DNA of 64,000 bases from Anastatus disparis (Eukaryota > Arthropoda > Insecta > Hymenoptera > Eupelmidae), in assembly GCA_017163975.1 (NCBI GenBank), contig JAFFSR010000264.1, positions 4,969,501-5,033,500 of the forward strand, written 5' to 3'. Shown here piece by piece: positions 54,568 to 64,000 of this stretch. The notes beneath the pieces were generated by a model that saw only the letters and a program-made list of their open reading frames with translations, was not told where the DNA came from and searched no databases. Position 1 is the stretch's first letter, and each line of letters starts with the position of its first letter. The translations under genes and the position numbers were made by a program.

Positions 54568-55080
54568 CCCCGAGTAGAAATGCAATTACGGCGTACATCC
54601 GTCCCGGATCCGGAGCCTGAAGATTATTGTCCGATCCGGATCCGGTTATTCCCCCCAATGTCACCAGGGGAGGTTCCGGTCCGGATACTAGTATCCTTAT
54701 TTCAGGAAAAACTTATCGATACCGGAGTGGTACCGTAATATTTCGCCATTTATATTTATAACCTAATTTGTGAAATTTTTATAAAACACTTATTAACATA
54801 TTTTTATCGTTTAAATGAACAATTGCTTTATTTATTTTGAATAAAATACTTAAATTATTACTTTGGAAACAAAATATGAGCTAATTATATGTTTTATAAA
54901 AATAAAAAAAAAAAGTCGTTTACAGGCGCTACACAGGCACTTATCAGTTGAACCTGAAATAAGGATTTTAGTGGCCGGCACGGATCTTTCTTTGGTGACA
55001 GACCCTTATTTAAATCTTAAGTTTAGCCGGATAAGGTACTGATTACAAGTACGGTTGGCCTTTATACGTTTCTACTCGGG
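54568..55080. mobile_element. CCCGAGTAGAAA-type MITE with GC-rich ends
   Basis: Ends CCCGAGTAGAAATGCAAT and (inverted) CCCGAGTAGAAACGTATA. GC-rich outer thirds (TCCGGATCCGGAGCC; GGTTCCGGTCCGGATAC) and an AT-rich middle. Inner ATAAGGAT / CCTTATTT segments pair. No clear target duplication. Confidence 0.7.
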
Positions 55081-55913
55081 TCTAAATACAATTAAAAGAC
55101 GCGCATTTTTTTGAATTATATAGAAATGTCGTACTACTTAGAAAGAAAAACTATAAATGTAAACGATTAAAAAGTAATTTTTTACACTTGTTTTAATATC
55201 ATTATATTATTGCTAAATGTTGTTTCAATGATCTTAGCTACTTTATAAAATTATCTATGAAAATTTTTATTTAATTAATTTTACTAGTTGTATTATAATT
55301 ATAGTTGCGTTAGGTTTTTTGTTTTTGATATGTATAAAGTACATGCACATACCTCTAATACATAGACATAGAATTTATTAAATATACTAGAAAACGTAGT
55401 TATTTGAAAAATTAAAATTTTGAGATACTCAAGTGAAGCTGACATTTGAGTAACAACCGTTACTCAAGTACCGTTCACAAATTCGGGTCTTAAATTTCTT
55501 TGCGAATCATATCGATCCATAAAAATACATCACGTGCAATGTGAATATCTATCAAGTTTTCGTCAATTTTTTCTTATTTTACTTAAATCACATTTTTATA
55601 ATAGTGGACAAAAATTTAACAAGATAAATTAAATAATTGTTAATTAAAGGTATAATACTTAAAATCATTAAAAAGAATATGTTTTAGTTTACTTTTCATT
55701 CTAATAAGAATTTCAATTATTAAAATTGTTTTTAACCTAAAAATTATCATATAAACTATTTTATATTATTATTTTGAAGCAATAATTATTTAAATTTTTA
55801 TGAACAATGAAAGTTTCTTTTATGATCAAATAAAAAATTTAATAATTTATAATAATTCATATAATGACGCAATATGAGCAAATTCTAAATCTTTCTAAGA
55901 CCGGCATGTAATT
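55081..55913. other. AT-rich stretch, nothing recognised
   Basis: No supported feature. Confidence 0.45.
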
Positions 55914-56122
55914 ACGTAGACATAAGAAAAATGTAATGCCGGAGATTACGGATAAAAAAGCATATAATTATCAATGAGAAAGAGACCGTTACAAATTTTT
56001 TTATTTTTATTAGTTGATGACTGCTTTGCTTGAAGAAGAGATTTAGCCTTATTTGTTGCTGTCTCTTTCTCAATACTTCGTAAAGGACTCGTAGTTTAAC
56101 CTTCTTATTATGTCTATGTATA
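55914..56122. mobile_element. Small MITE-like inverted repeat upstream of PITRM1
   Basis: ACGTAGACATAAGAA and TTCTTATTATGTCTATGT pair, as do inner ATGAGAAAGAGACCG and GTCTCTTTCTCAAT. It lies about 100-300 bp from the likely transcription start of PITRM1. Confidence 0.6.
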
Positions 56123-56256
56123 ATAAATACAAAAAAGGGTATGCAATTAAGAATTCGTGTAAAATTTTAATTGTTTATCTTGATAGTTGAAAAATTGTCA
56201 GTCAGTGTTTGATTCGTGTTATAAAATTATTTCACGGTTTTTATTAATTTAGATTG

Positions 56257-56414
56257 GTAAGTAATATAAAATAAAATATTTTGTAAATTTGTTAATTGAA
56301 CATAAAACAATTGTATGAAAATAGATTTTTGATAAGTTTAAATTCTATTATATTAAACAGCGTATATTAAATGAAAATATTTATTTTGATTATAATAATG
56401 TTTATTTATTTCAG
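56257..56414 (+). other. Probable 5' UTR intron of PITRM1
   Basis: TTG-GTAAGTAA at 56254 is a strong donor, and TTATTTCAG at 56414 a strong acceptor 14 bp before the start codon. Confidence 0.7.
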
Positions 56415-56428
56415 GTAAAAAAGCTAAA

Positions 56429-59400
56429 ATGTTTCGCTATCCAGTGTTTACAAGAAATACTCGACTAAAATGTCTGGGATTAATGAATCAATCAAAATTT
56501 AGCACCAGTAATAAATTTTCAAATGTACAAAGTACTTTAGAAAAAAATGTTCGTGCTACTAGTTTTAAAGAAGGACAGATTTTACAAGGATTCATTGTTG
56601 ATCAAATAACTCCAATTAAGGAAATGTATCTGAAAGCAATAAAATTAACGCATTTGGGTACAGGAGCACAATATTTACATCTTGATAGGGATGATTCTAA
56701 TAATGTATTTTCTATTCAATTTCGAACGACACCTAAAGATTCTACAGGTTTACCACATATACTTGAACATTTAACTCTTTGCGGAAGTGAAAGATATCCT
56801 TGTAGAGATCCTTTTTTCAAAATGTTAAGAAGATCTCTAGCAACATTCATGAATGCATCAACTGCACCTGATTATACCATGTACCCATTTTCAACTCAAA
56901 ACTTTCAAGATTTTCAAAATTTACAGTCTGTTTATTTAGATAGTGTTTTCAAACCTAAACTACGAGAATTAGATTTTTGCCAAGAAGGTTGGAGAATGGA
57001 ACATACTGATCCTAATGATAAAAATTCTCCCATTATATTCAAAGGTGTTGTGTTTAATGAAATGAAGGGTGTTTTTAACAATAATCAAAACATATTTGTC
57101 ATGCGATTGTTAAATTCAATTTTACCTAGTCATACATATGGAGTAATATCAGGAGGTGATCCATTAGAAATTCCCAAATTAAATTATAAAGACTTGGTTA
57201 ATTTTCATGCTGCACATTATCATCCATCCAATGCTCGATTTTATTCATATGGCAATTTCCCATTAGAAGATCATTTAAAATTCATCAACGATAAATATTT
57301 ATTTTTATCTGATAAAATTGATATATCAAAAACCAAGGTGCCATCTGAAAGTCGCTGGAGTGCACCAAAAAAAGAACATGTTTTATGCAGACCTGATCCA
57401 TTAATTGCAGATCCAAAAAGACAAAATTCAATAGCAATAGCTAGTTTGTGTAATGATATTAACAACATACAGGAAACATTTAATGTTTACATTTTATCAC
57501 AGTTGTTATTAGATGGACCTAATTCTGCCTTTTACAAAAGTTTAGTAGATACTAATATAGGAACTGGTTTTGGACCATGGACAGGATATGAATCACAATG
57601 TAAAGATACTATATTTGTTGTAAGTTTACAAGGAGTTCAAGAACAAGATTTTGAGAAAGTGGAAAAAATTTACAAAGAAACTATAGCTCAGGTTATGGAA
57701 AATGGGTTCAAAGAGGAACATATTCAAACAGTTCTTCATGGTATTGAACTTCAAATAAAACATCAAACTTCAAATTTTGGATTGAATTTGTGTTTTAATC
57801 TTTCACCTTTATGGAACCATGATGGTGATATCATTAGCTCATTAAAAATTAATGAAGCAATATCAAATTTCAAAGAAACTCTTAAAAGAGACCCTAATTA
57901 TTTAAAATCATTGGTAGAGAAATATCTATTGCAGAATAATCATCAGCTCATTTTAACTATGTCCCCTAGTCAAAATTATGATGCACAACTGGTAGCTGCT
58001 GAAAATGAATTATTAGAATCAAAATTAAAAAATTTAACAGCTACACAACTTGATAACATTTATAATAATGGTCAACTTTTACTAGCGGAACAACAAAAGG
58101 AAGAAGATGTTAGCATTTTACCAAGTTTAAAAATTGAAGATTTGAAAAAAGACATTGATAGATATGAATTAATAGATACGAATATAAATGATGTACCTGT
58201 ACAATTAACTGTTCAACCAACAAATGGAGTATGTTACTATCGAGGTATTTTAAACACGCAAGGATTGTCAGATGATTTAAAGAGCATATTACCAATCTTT
58301 AATGATGTAGTAACAAAAATGGGTACTGAGAATTATGATTATAGAAATTGGGATACAATGATACAGCTTAACACTGGAGGATTAATATTTTCAAATCATG
58401 TCATTGAAAATAAAGATGATTCAAACAAGTATGAAGAAGGAATCATGGTAAATTCTTACTGTTTAGATCATAATGCAGGAAAAATGTGGAAATTATGGGA
58501 AGAATTATTTAATAAAGTCAAAATGACAGATCTTCAAAGATTTGAAACATTAATAAAAATAAAGGCAGCTGATTTAACAAATGGTATTACACATTCGGGT
58601 CATCTATATGCAATGAGCACTGCTGCAAGCTTAGTTTCACCTGTAGTAAGACTAAAAGAAAATTTGTCAGGAATGAAATATGTGAATAGAATGAAATTAA
58701 TTGCTCAAATGAAAGATCTTTCATTAATACTTGAACAAGTTCAACAAATAGCTGATAAAGTTTTAACTAAATCACATTTAAGATCAGCAATAAATTTATC
58801 AAGTGATTCAGAAACTGAAATTTTAAAAGGAATGGAAACTTTTTACAATTCTATAAAAGGTCAAGGATCGACAAAAGGTATTATTACTACAACAGATGAT
58901 CCTATTGTATCAAACAATGTAGCTGTGCATTATGTCCTTCCTTATACAGTAAATTACGTATCAAAAGTAATATTAACTGTACCATATCGTCATCCTGATC
59001 ATGTACCACTGCAAATTCTTTCTAACTTAATTAGATCTGCATATTTGCATCCAGAAGTAAGAGAAAAGGGAGGTGCTTATGGTGGAGGTACATCAATGGC
59101 ATCAGATGGTTGTTTCATGTTTTATTCATATCGTGATCCAAATTCTACTCGTACATTAGATTTATTTGATGGTACCTGGGACTTTTTATCTAAATATAAT
59201 ATACCAGATAATGAAATTGTAGAAGCAAAATTAGGACTGTTTCAAAAAATAGATGCACCTGTATCACCTGGTAACCGTGGAATGTCAAAGTTTCTACATG
59301 ATCTTACTTATGATAATATTCAACAATATAGAGAACAAATAAAAGCTGTAACTAAAGAGCAGCTTTTAGATGTAGCTGAAAAATACCTTAATCCTCAGAA

Positions 59401-59524
59401 TGAAAATTTGAAAGTTGGTAAAGCACTTATAGGACCACACAATCAGGATTTGAAAACAAGACAGTTTGAAAAATGGATTATATCAGATCAAGAAGAACAA
59501 AGTCAAGCCCAAGCCATAAAATAA
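56429..59524 (+). CDS. PITRM1: Presequence protease, mitochondrial (M16C metalloprotease)
   Basis: Degrades cleaved mitochondrial targeting peptides and other unfolded peptides in the matrix. 1031 aa, the usual family length, in one exon. The N-terminus (about 30 residues, several Arg/Lys, no acidic residue) fits a mitochondrial presequence. The inverted zinc motif HILEH gives H110, E113 (catalytic) and H114, and E211 in VVFNEMKG is the third ligand, at the family spacing. A central M16C-associated region follows. The C-terminal half carries VREKGGAYGGG with R878 and Y884, which complete the active site. No breaks; codon use AT-rich like the window. Neighbour METTL25-like gene begins 317 bp downstream on the same strand. 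AATAAA-type signals are near 59762. Confidence 0.97.
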   Translation: MFRYPVFTRNTRLKCLGLMNQSKFSTSNKFSNVQSTLEKNVRATSFKEGQILQGFIVDQITPIKEMYLKAIKLTHLGTGAQYLHLDRDDSNNVFSIQFRTTPKDSTGLPHILEHLTLCGSERYPCRDPFFKMLRRSLATFMNASTAPDYTMYPFSTQNFQDFQNLQSVYLDSVFKPKLRELDFCQEGWRMEHTDPNDKNSPIIFKGVVFNEMKGVFNNNQNIFVMRLLNSILPSHTYGVISGGDPLEIPKLNYKDLVNFHAAHYHPSNARFYSYGNFPLEDHLKFINDKYLFLSDKIDISKTKVPSESRWSAPKKEHVLCRPDPLIADPKRQNSIAIASLCNDINNIQETFNVYILSQLLLDGPNSAFYKSLVDTNIGTGFGPWTGYESQCKDTIFVVSLQGVQEQDFEKVEKIYKETIAQVMENGFKEEHIQTVLHGIELQIKHQTSNFGLNLCFNLSPLWNHDGDIISSLKINEAISNFKETLKRDPNYLKSLVEKYLLQNNHQLILTMSPSQNYDAQLVAAENELLESKLKNLTATQLDNIYNNGQLLLAEQQKEEDVSILPSLKIEDLKKDIDRYELIDTNINDVPVQLTVQPTNGVCYYRGILNTQGLSDDLKSILPIFNDVVTKMGTENYDYRNWDTMIQLNTGGLIFSNHVIENKDDSNKYEEGIMVNSYCLDHNAGKMWKLWEELFNKVKMTDLQRFETLIKIKAADLTNGITHSGHLYAMSTAASLVSPVVRLKENLSGMKYVNRMKLIAQMKDLSLILEQVQQIADKVLTKSHLRSAINLSSDSETEILKGMETFYNSIKGQGSTKGIITTTDDPIVSNNVAVHYVLPYTVNYVSKVILTVPYRHPDHVPLQILSNLIRSAYLHPEVREKGGAYGGGTSMASDGCFMFYSYRDPNSTRTLDLFDGTWDFLSKYNIPDNEIVEAKLGLFQKIDAPVSPGNRGMSKFLHDLTYDNIQQYREQIKAVTKEQLLDVAEKYLNPQNENLKVGKALIGPHNQDLKTRQFEKWIISDQEEQSQAQAIK

Positions 59525-59841
59525 ATTGTTTTAATTTTTTTTTTTTAAATTTCTGTAATTGTTATTAGTATTTAATTTTATTTATTTATTCACTTGTTAC
59601 TTAATCATTCTTAATTTTCATTTGTATTTTCACCTTTATTTACTTTTTTACTGAAATAACTTTTATCATAAAAATGAATAAGTCAAAGAAACTTTTAATT
59701 CTAAACTGTTAAAATAATTATAAACAAGTATTTTAATAACTACATAAAATAGTTATTGTTCAATAAAATAAGTTTCTAAAAAATTTATTGTTTAATAATT
59801 GTTAGTTTTATAATTCTAAAATGTTGCAACATTAGTATACA

Positions 59842-61519
59842 ATGGAAATTGATAGTTTATATAATTACAGAATGTGTAGCAATGAAATATCATATTTTCA
59901 ATATTTTAAAGAAGCAATCTTATTCTTCAAAGAAATGCAATGGTTATATAATATGCCAGTAACTAAAATATTATTCACTGGATCTTTAAATTTATTTCCT
60001 ATTGAATGGTTAGAGACTTTAAAAAAATTGGACAATACTGAATTGAACAACTTTGTTGTTAAAAAAGAAATATGTGTATGTAATAAATAGCTATGTATAT
60101 GCGTTGACTTTTAAATTCAATTATTTTACTGTAAATGTTAAATTTTTGTTTCAGTCACATTGGCCAGAATCATTAATTAATTTTGTTCAATACTGTTGTA
60201 AATTTAATAGATTACCAAATACTACTGTCTTATTATCTCCAGTAAAATTACCTCAAGCATTTACAAGTAAAATAAGTTTAAAGAAACAACATGAAATAAT
60301 TCATTTGGCACAATTAGTTCATGAACAATGTCAATTGAAGGATATATCTTTGATTATTGATGTTGGTGCAGGTTTAGTAAGTATTCAATTTTACATTATT
60401 ATTGTAAGTTAAAAAATAATAAATAGAAAAGTTAATTTTAATTTATATTTATTTATAAAAATTAATAATATTTATTTAGGGTTATATTTGTCAATTATTG
60501 AACTTTTTATATGGCTATAAAGTGCTTGGATTAGAATCTAATTCTCAAAATGTTGAAACTGCAAATCTTCGACAAAGAACTACGTTTCCTGATTCATTAC
60601 CATCTGTGAAATATGTATGTTATAACATAAACACAAATGCTCCAAGAAACATAGAATTAATTGTAGAAAAAGAATTTGGAGAAATAGAAAATGTTTGTCT
60701 AATTAGTCTTCACGCTTGTGGTGATCTAAGTGCATATACATCTCAAATATATTTGGAGGTGAAAATGGTCCATCTTCTTATTTTAGTATCTTGTTGTTAT
60801 CATAAATTAACTCTTAAAAAGACTGAAGACAAAATTGAAGAAAGTGACAAGAAAGAGTATTTTAATTATTTTCCATTGTCAAAAAAATTTAAACAAGCTA
60901 TTGACAGTGTTGATGTAGATATTGGAAAATTCTTTAAACGACCATTCTTAAGACTTGCTTGTCAAGAAACATCAGATAGATGGCTTACAATGAGTGCCGA
61001 AGCTCATAATGAACATTCTTTTTATGTTCTTGCAAGAGCTGTTTTGGAATTATATGGAGCTAAAAGTGAGTACTTTAAATTATAAATTTTAATAACTTTT
61101 AATATATGAAAATTTTATTTTCAGATAATCTTTATTTAAAAAAACTTGTTCAAAAAGGTACAAGAAAATCACAGTGTTCCAGTTTTGAAAATTATTTAGA
61201 AGATTGTGTCAATCGATATAAATATATAAAGAATATCATTTGCGATAACAAGTTAAAAGAATGTGAAATTTCTTGGAATGATAAAATAAAAAATGAAATA
61301 ACTTTATTATGGGAAAATAATTTAGAGAAACAAAGAGATGTTGAATTATATACAGCTTTACAGTTAATTTTACAACATGCAGCTGAATCTTTAGTTCTTG
61401 TTGATAGATTATGCTTTTTAAATGAACACAATTTTGAAGCAAACATTATTCCAATTATGGAAAGATCATTATCTCCCAGATCTTATGCACTTGTATCAAA
61501 AAAGAATTTAAACAGCTGA
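59842..61519 (+). CDS. METTL25/METTL25B (RRNAD1)-family methyltransferase-like protein, four exons
   Basis: Exons 59842-60075, 60155-60376, 60480-61065 and 61125-61519 join in frame with GT-AG introns to 478 aa, close to the length of METTL25B. Motifs: KKQHEI at 121-126, then the SAM-binding loop IIDVGAGLGY at about 145-154 (split by intron 2), VLGLES after the next strand, SLHACGDLS at about 228-236, SCCYHKL, a FPLS segment, and a C-terminal VLVDRLCFLNEHNF ... LSPRSYALVSKK typical for the family. It is a Rossmann-fold protein; its substrate is not known to me. Donor of exon 1 (TGT-GTATGT) chosen because it alone keeps phase. Transcribed in the same direction as PITRM1. Confidence 0.92.
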
Positions 61520-62540
61520 TGAATTATTAAAAATAACGCTAATGTGATAAAATTGTAATGCAAATATCAATATAATGATATAATTTTTTTAAGTCTAAAT
61601 AAGCTATTTTTATGTACATATATGTATGTATAAATGTAAAAAACAAATCCATTATCTCTTTATCAAAAACTAGTGTAAATACAGAATTTAATTTATTTTT
61701 AAAAATCAAACAGATGTCAATTGAAAATAAATTAAATTCCTTCTATTTTTAAATAAAATTTAACTGAATTGCTTAATAACTATTATTTATAATAACATTG
61801 TGAAATTGTTCAATCATGTAAACTAAATCTTGAGAATAGTGTAAGTATTAATAAATGAATGAAATTCATATTTTATTATTGATATTTATTATAGAACCTT
61901 ATAACGAAATAATAGTAGTACAAAAATGATAAATTTAATTTTCAAAATTACAAAAGTATAAAAATAAACTAGTAATAGAAAAATACATTTTACAATATTT
62001 AATTGCATCATTATTAGGCAATCATATATAAATAAATTAATATTATACACAAAGTTGAGCACGTTATTAAAAAAAAACGATTTAAGATTCACATCATAAG
62101 TATTATTTGTTTTGTAAGTAGAAATAAACCAAATCAGTCAGGCACTCAGTCACATGATACATTTATTTAATACGCGTTCTACTGTATACAGCATTTTATA
62201 TTAATCGATTAAAAAATATTCTGATCCCGATTTTAAAAAAATAAGTTTTTTTTTTATCGCGTTTTGCAAGAATATAATTTTTATGAATACAGAAAAAAGT
62301 CCAATTTTTAGTCAATCGCAATGAAAAAGGTTTTTCTATTTTTATGTAGACTGCCTATACGAGAATCCATTTCCTTAAAAAAAATGAATTGTATATTTAC
62401 ATAAACATAATTATAATTGAAAAGTTTCAATATTATAATGTAAATATATATATTATCATATAATACTGAATATTTTTTTTAAAATTGGGTTTCTAGAAAT
62501 TGTAAAACAAAAATTTAAATAATTTTTTTATGAGACAACT
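61520..62540. other. AT-rich stretch downstream of METTL25-like gene
   Basis: 3' UTR and intergenic DNA; no further gene seen. Confidence 0.45.
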
Positions 62541-62639
62541 AAGGGTGAAGTTTACACCTAAAAAAAAGCTTTGAAATATGTAAAAAAAAATGTATGAAAT
62601 CGGTTTCGAAAAAATTTTTTTATATTTAAAAAAACGCTG

Positions 62640-63015
62640 AATTGTCAAAATTTGTAGTTTTAACAATTTTTTATTTCACAAAAATTATTGAATAGATTGC
62701 GATTTTGTACACAGCATTGTGATATTCAAGATTTAAATTATAAATGAGAATTTAATGACGGCATTAAATTTGTTTTTGATGCCCAAAATGGGGGCCGAAA
62801 CGTCTCTTCCGAACTATGCAGCGCACAGCGTCTATATATATAATGCTCGATAAGATGCAGGGACGCACATCCATCTAACTCGCTATAAAATATAAAATAA
62901 GTTCATAATATTCTCATTTATAGTTGAAATTTTAAGAATTCTAAAGCTCTATGTAAAATTGCAATTTATCCAGTAGTTTTCATGAAAAAATTCTCAAAAC
63001 TACGAATTTTTATAG
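62640..63015. repeat. Foldback repeat with GC-richer centre
   Basis: TTATAAATGAGAATTTAATG and ATATTCTCATTTATAGTT pair, continuing outward to AAATTTGTAGTTTT / AAAACTACGAATTTT. The loop (62770-62880) is GC-richer (GGGGGCCGAAACGTCTCTTC). Old MITE is likely. Confidence 0.6.
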
Positions 63016-64000
63016 TTTTTCTACATTAAATTACAATAAATAGATGAGTATAAGGAAGTGCTTTTAAAATATATACGCTTCTTCACAAAAAGTGTTTATT
63101 TTCACGAGACGTAAATGAAAAATTTTTTCCTGATCAATAGCGAGTATTTTTGTTTTATTATAAGTTTTTTATTCATAATAATTACAAGCCCAGCCAAAAA
63201 CAATATTTTTATAATATGTTTGTATTTGTAATAATATAAAATTCCAAATGAAAAAGATTTGATGCGGTAGAAATAAAACAAAAAAATTAATTGGTCATGA
63301 AGATAAACTGCTAGTTATTAGATATTTAGATATTCTTCAAATTTAAATGAACTTTATCTTATTTTGATTTAAAGTTCAAAATCAAATATTTTAATTATTA
63401 GACACGAAAATTAAAAAAATGAAATATTGTCACAGTCACAGGCTAGCGCACTAATTCGTACGCACAAAGCTGATTTTTAATTAAAATTTGAACACGTTTT
63501 TCTGTGTTAATAATTTTTTAATTTTATTTTCAATAAAGCATAATTTAAAAAATAAGTATATATAAACTCGATGTTTGCTTTAAATATATATTTTTTTAGA
63601 CAGGAGCTACAACATCGATAAATTAAAAATCAAACCACTTACTAAAGTTAAATAAAAAATTAATGAAAAATTTGTCTGTTTCCAGACGCAATCTTGAAAC
63701 GTGATTTATTAGTATTTTATGTGTATATATGTATGCTCAGCAAAAAAAAAATGTGATGCAATCAGGTTGCAATATTTTCTTTGTAAATTATTTGTAATTC
63801 TCATTATTGGAGTAAATTTTTCATTTATACCGAAATGCATCAGCTTTCAGAATGGTAAATTTTCAGACAACTGAATTAAACGCATAAAAAGAATAAAATA
63901 ATAATAAAAATTTATTTTTCAGAAAAAAATATCATTTGAAAAATCGATCTTTAATCGTACTTAAAGGAAAAGAAATAATTATATACAAATAAAAAATTTT
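63016..64000. other. AT-rich stretch, nothing recognised
   Basis: No supported feature up to the window end. Confidence 0.45.

Noticed and set aside
57271..58295. Minus-strand frames at 57271-57468 and 58110-58295
   Set aside because: Shadows of PITRM1.
61192..61446. Minus-strand frames of 84 and 68 codons
   Set aside because: Shadows of exon 4 of the METTL25-like gene.

Overview
This is a very AT-rich (by eye well over 70% A+T) eukaryotic window with spliced genes, GT-AG introns, and a dense load of small transposons. Ankyrin genes ending in a PRANC / F-box-like C-terminus, a cytosolic sulfotransferase of insect type, a Copia retrotransposon primed by initiator tRNA-Met, and a 5S-rRNA-derived SINE all fit an insect. 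The ankyrin-PRANC family points to a parasitoid wasp (Hymenoptera), but species and family cannot be fixed from the sequence. 

Only three protein genes look intact and ordinary: a six-exon sulfotransferase (3178-5318, minus), the mitochondrial presequence protease PITRM1 (56429-59524, plus, coding part in one exon) and a four-exon METTL25/METTL25B-family methyltransferase-like gene (59842-61519, plus). A fourth gene (30213-36959, plus) has a FLYWCH-like finger and a MULE-transposase-like start. Its exons join in frame, but it is cut off at its 3' end. 

Between these lie transposable elements and relics. 452-3115: three hairpin-type repeats. 6952-14977: a full-length Copia element with a 5-bp target duplication and nearly identical LTRs but a broken gag-pol. 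16570-19312: nested MITEs and a foldback. 19416-22300: two ankyrin-PRANC relics with TTAA- and TA-type MITEs inside. 23047-26932: a hAT-like MITE and a 2.9-kb transposon with inverted repeats of about 540 bp carrying a broken three-exon gene. 28565-28965: a 5S-derived SINE. 36915-38020: a third PRANC relic split by a MITE. 39599-43082: TTAA and TA MITEs. 43480-46300: a tandem satellite. 47551-52879: the main ankyrin-PRANC locus, interrupted by three different elements. 53600-56122: more repeats. 

The most interesting region is 47551-52879. Three elements of different types sit in one intronless ankyrin gene, each between a duplicated TG, TTAA or TA. Removing them leaves one reading frame of about 690 codons with a single 1-nt lesion. 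The first element belongs to a family whose ends read CCCTG-GTA...TACCAG-GG. Its terminal repeats therefore carry a potential splice donor and acceptor, and splicing there would leave 9 nt (three codons), so the element could act as an in-frame intron. Similar ends occur at other places in the window, so an introner-like MITE family is the main hypothesis to test.
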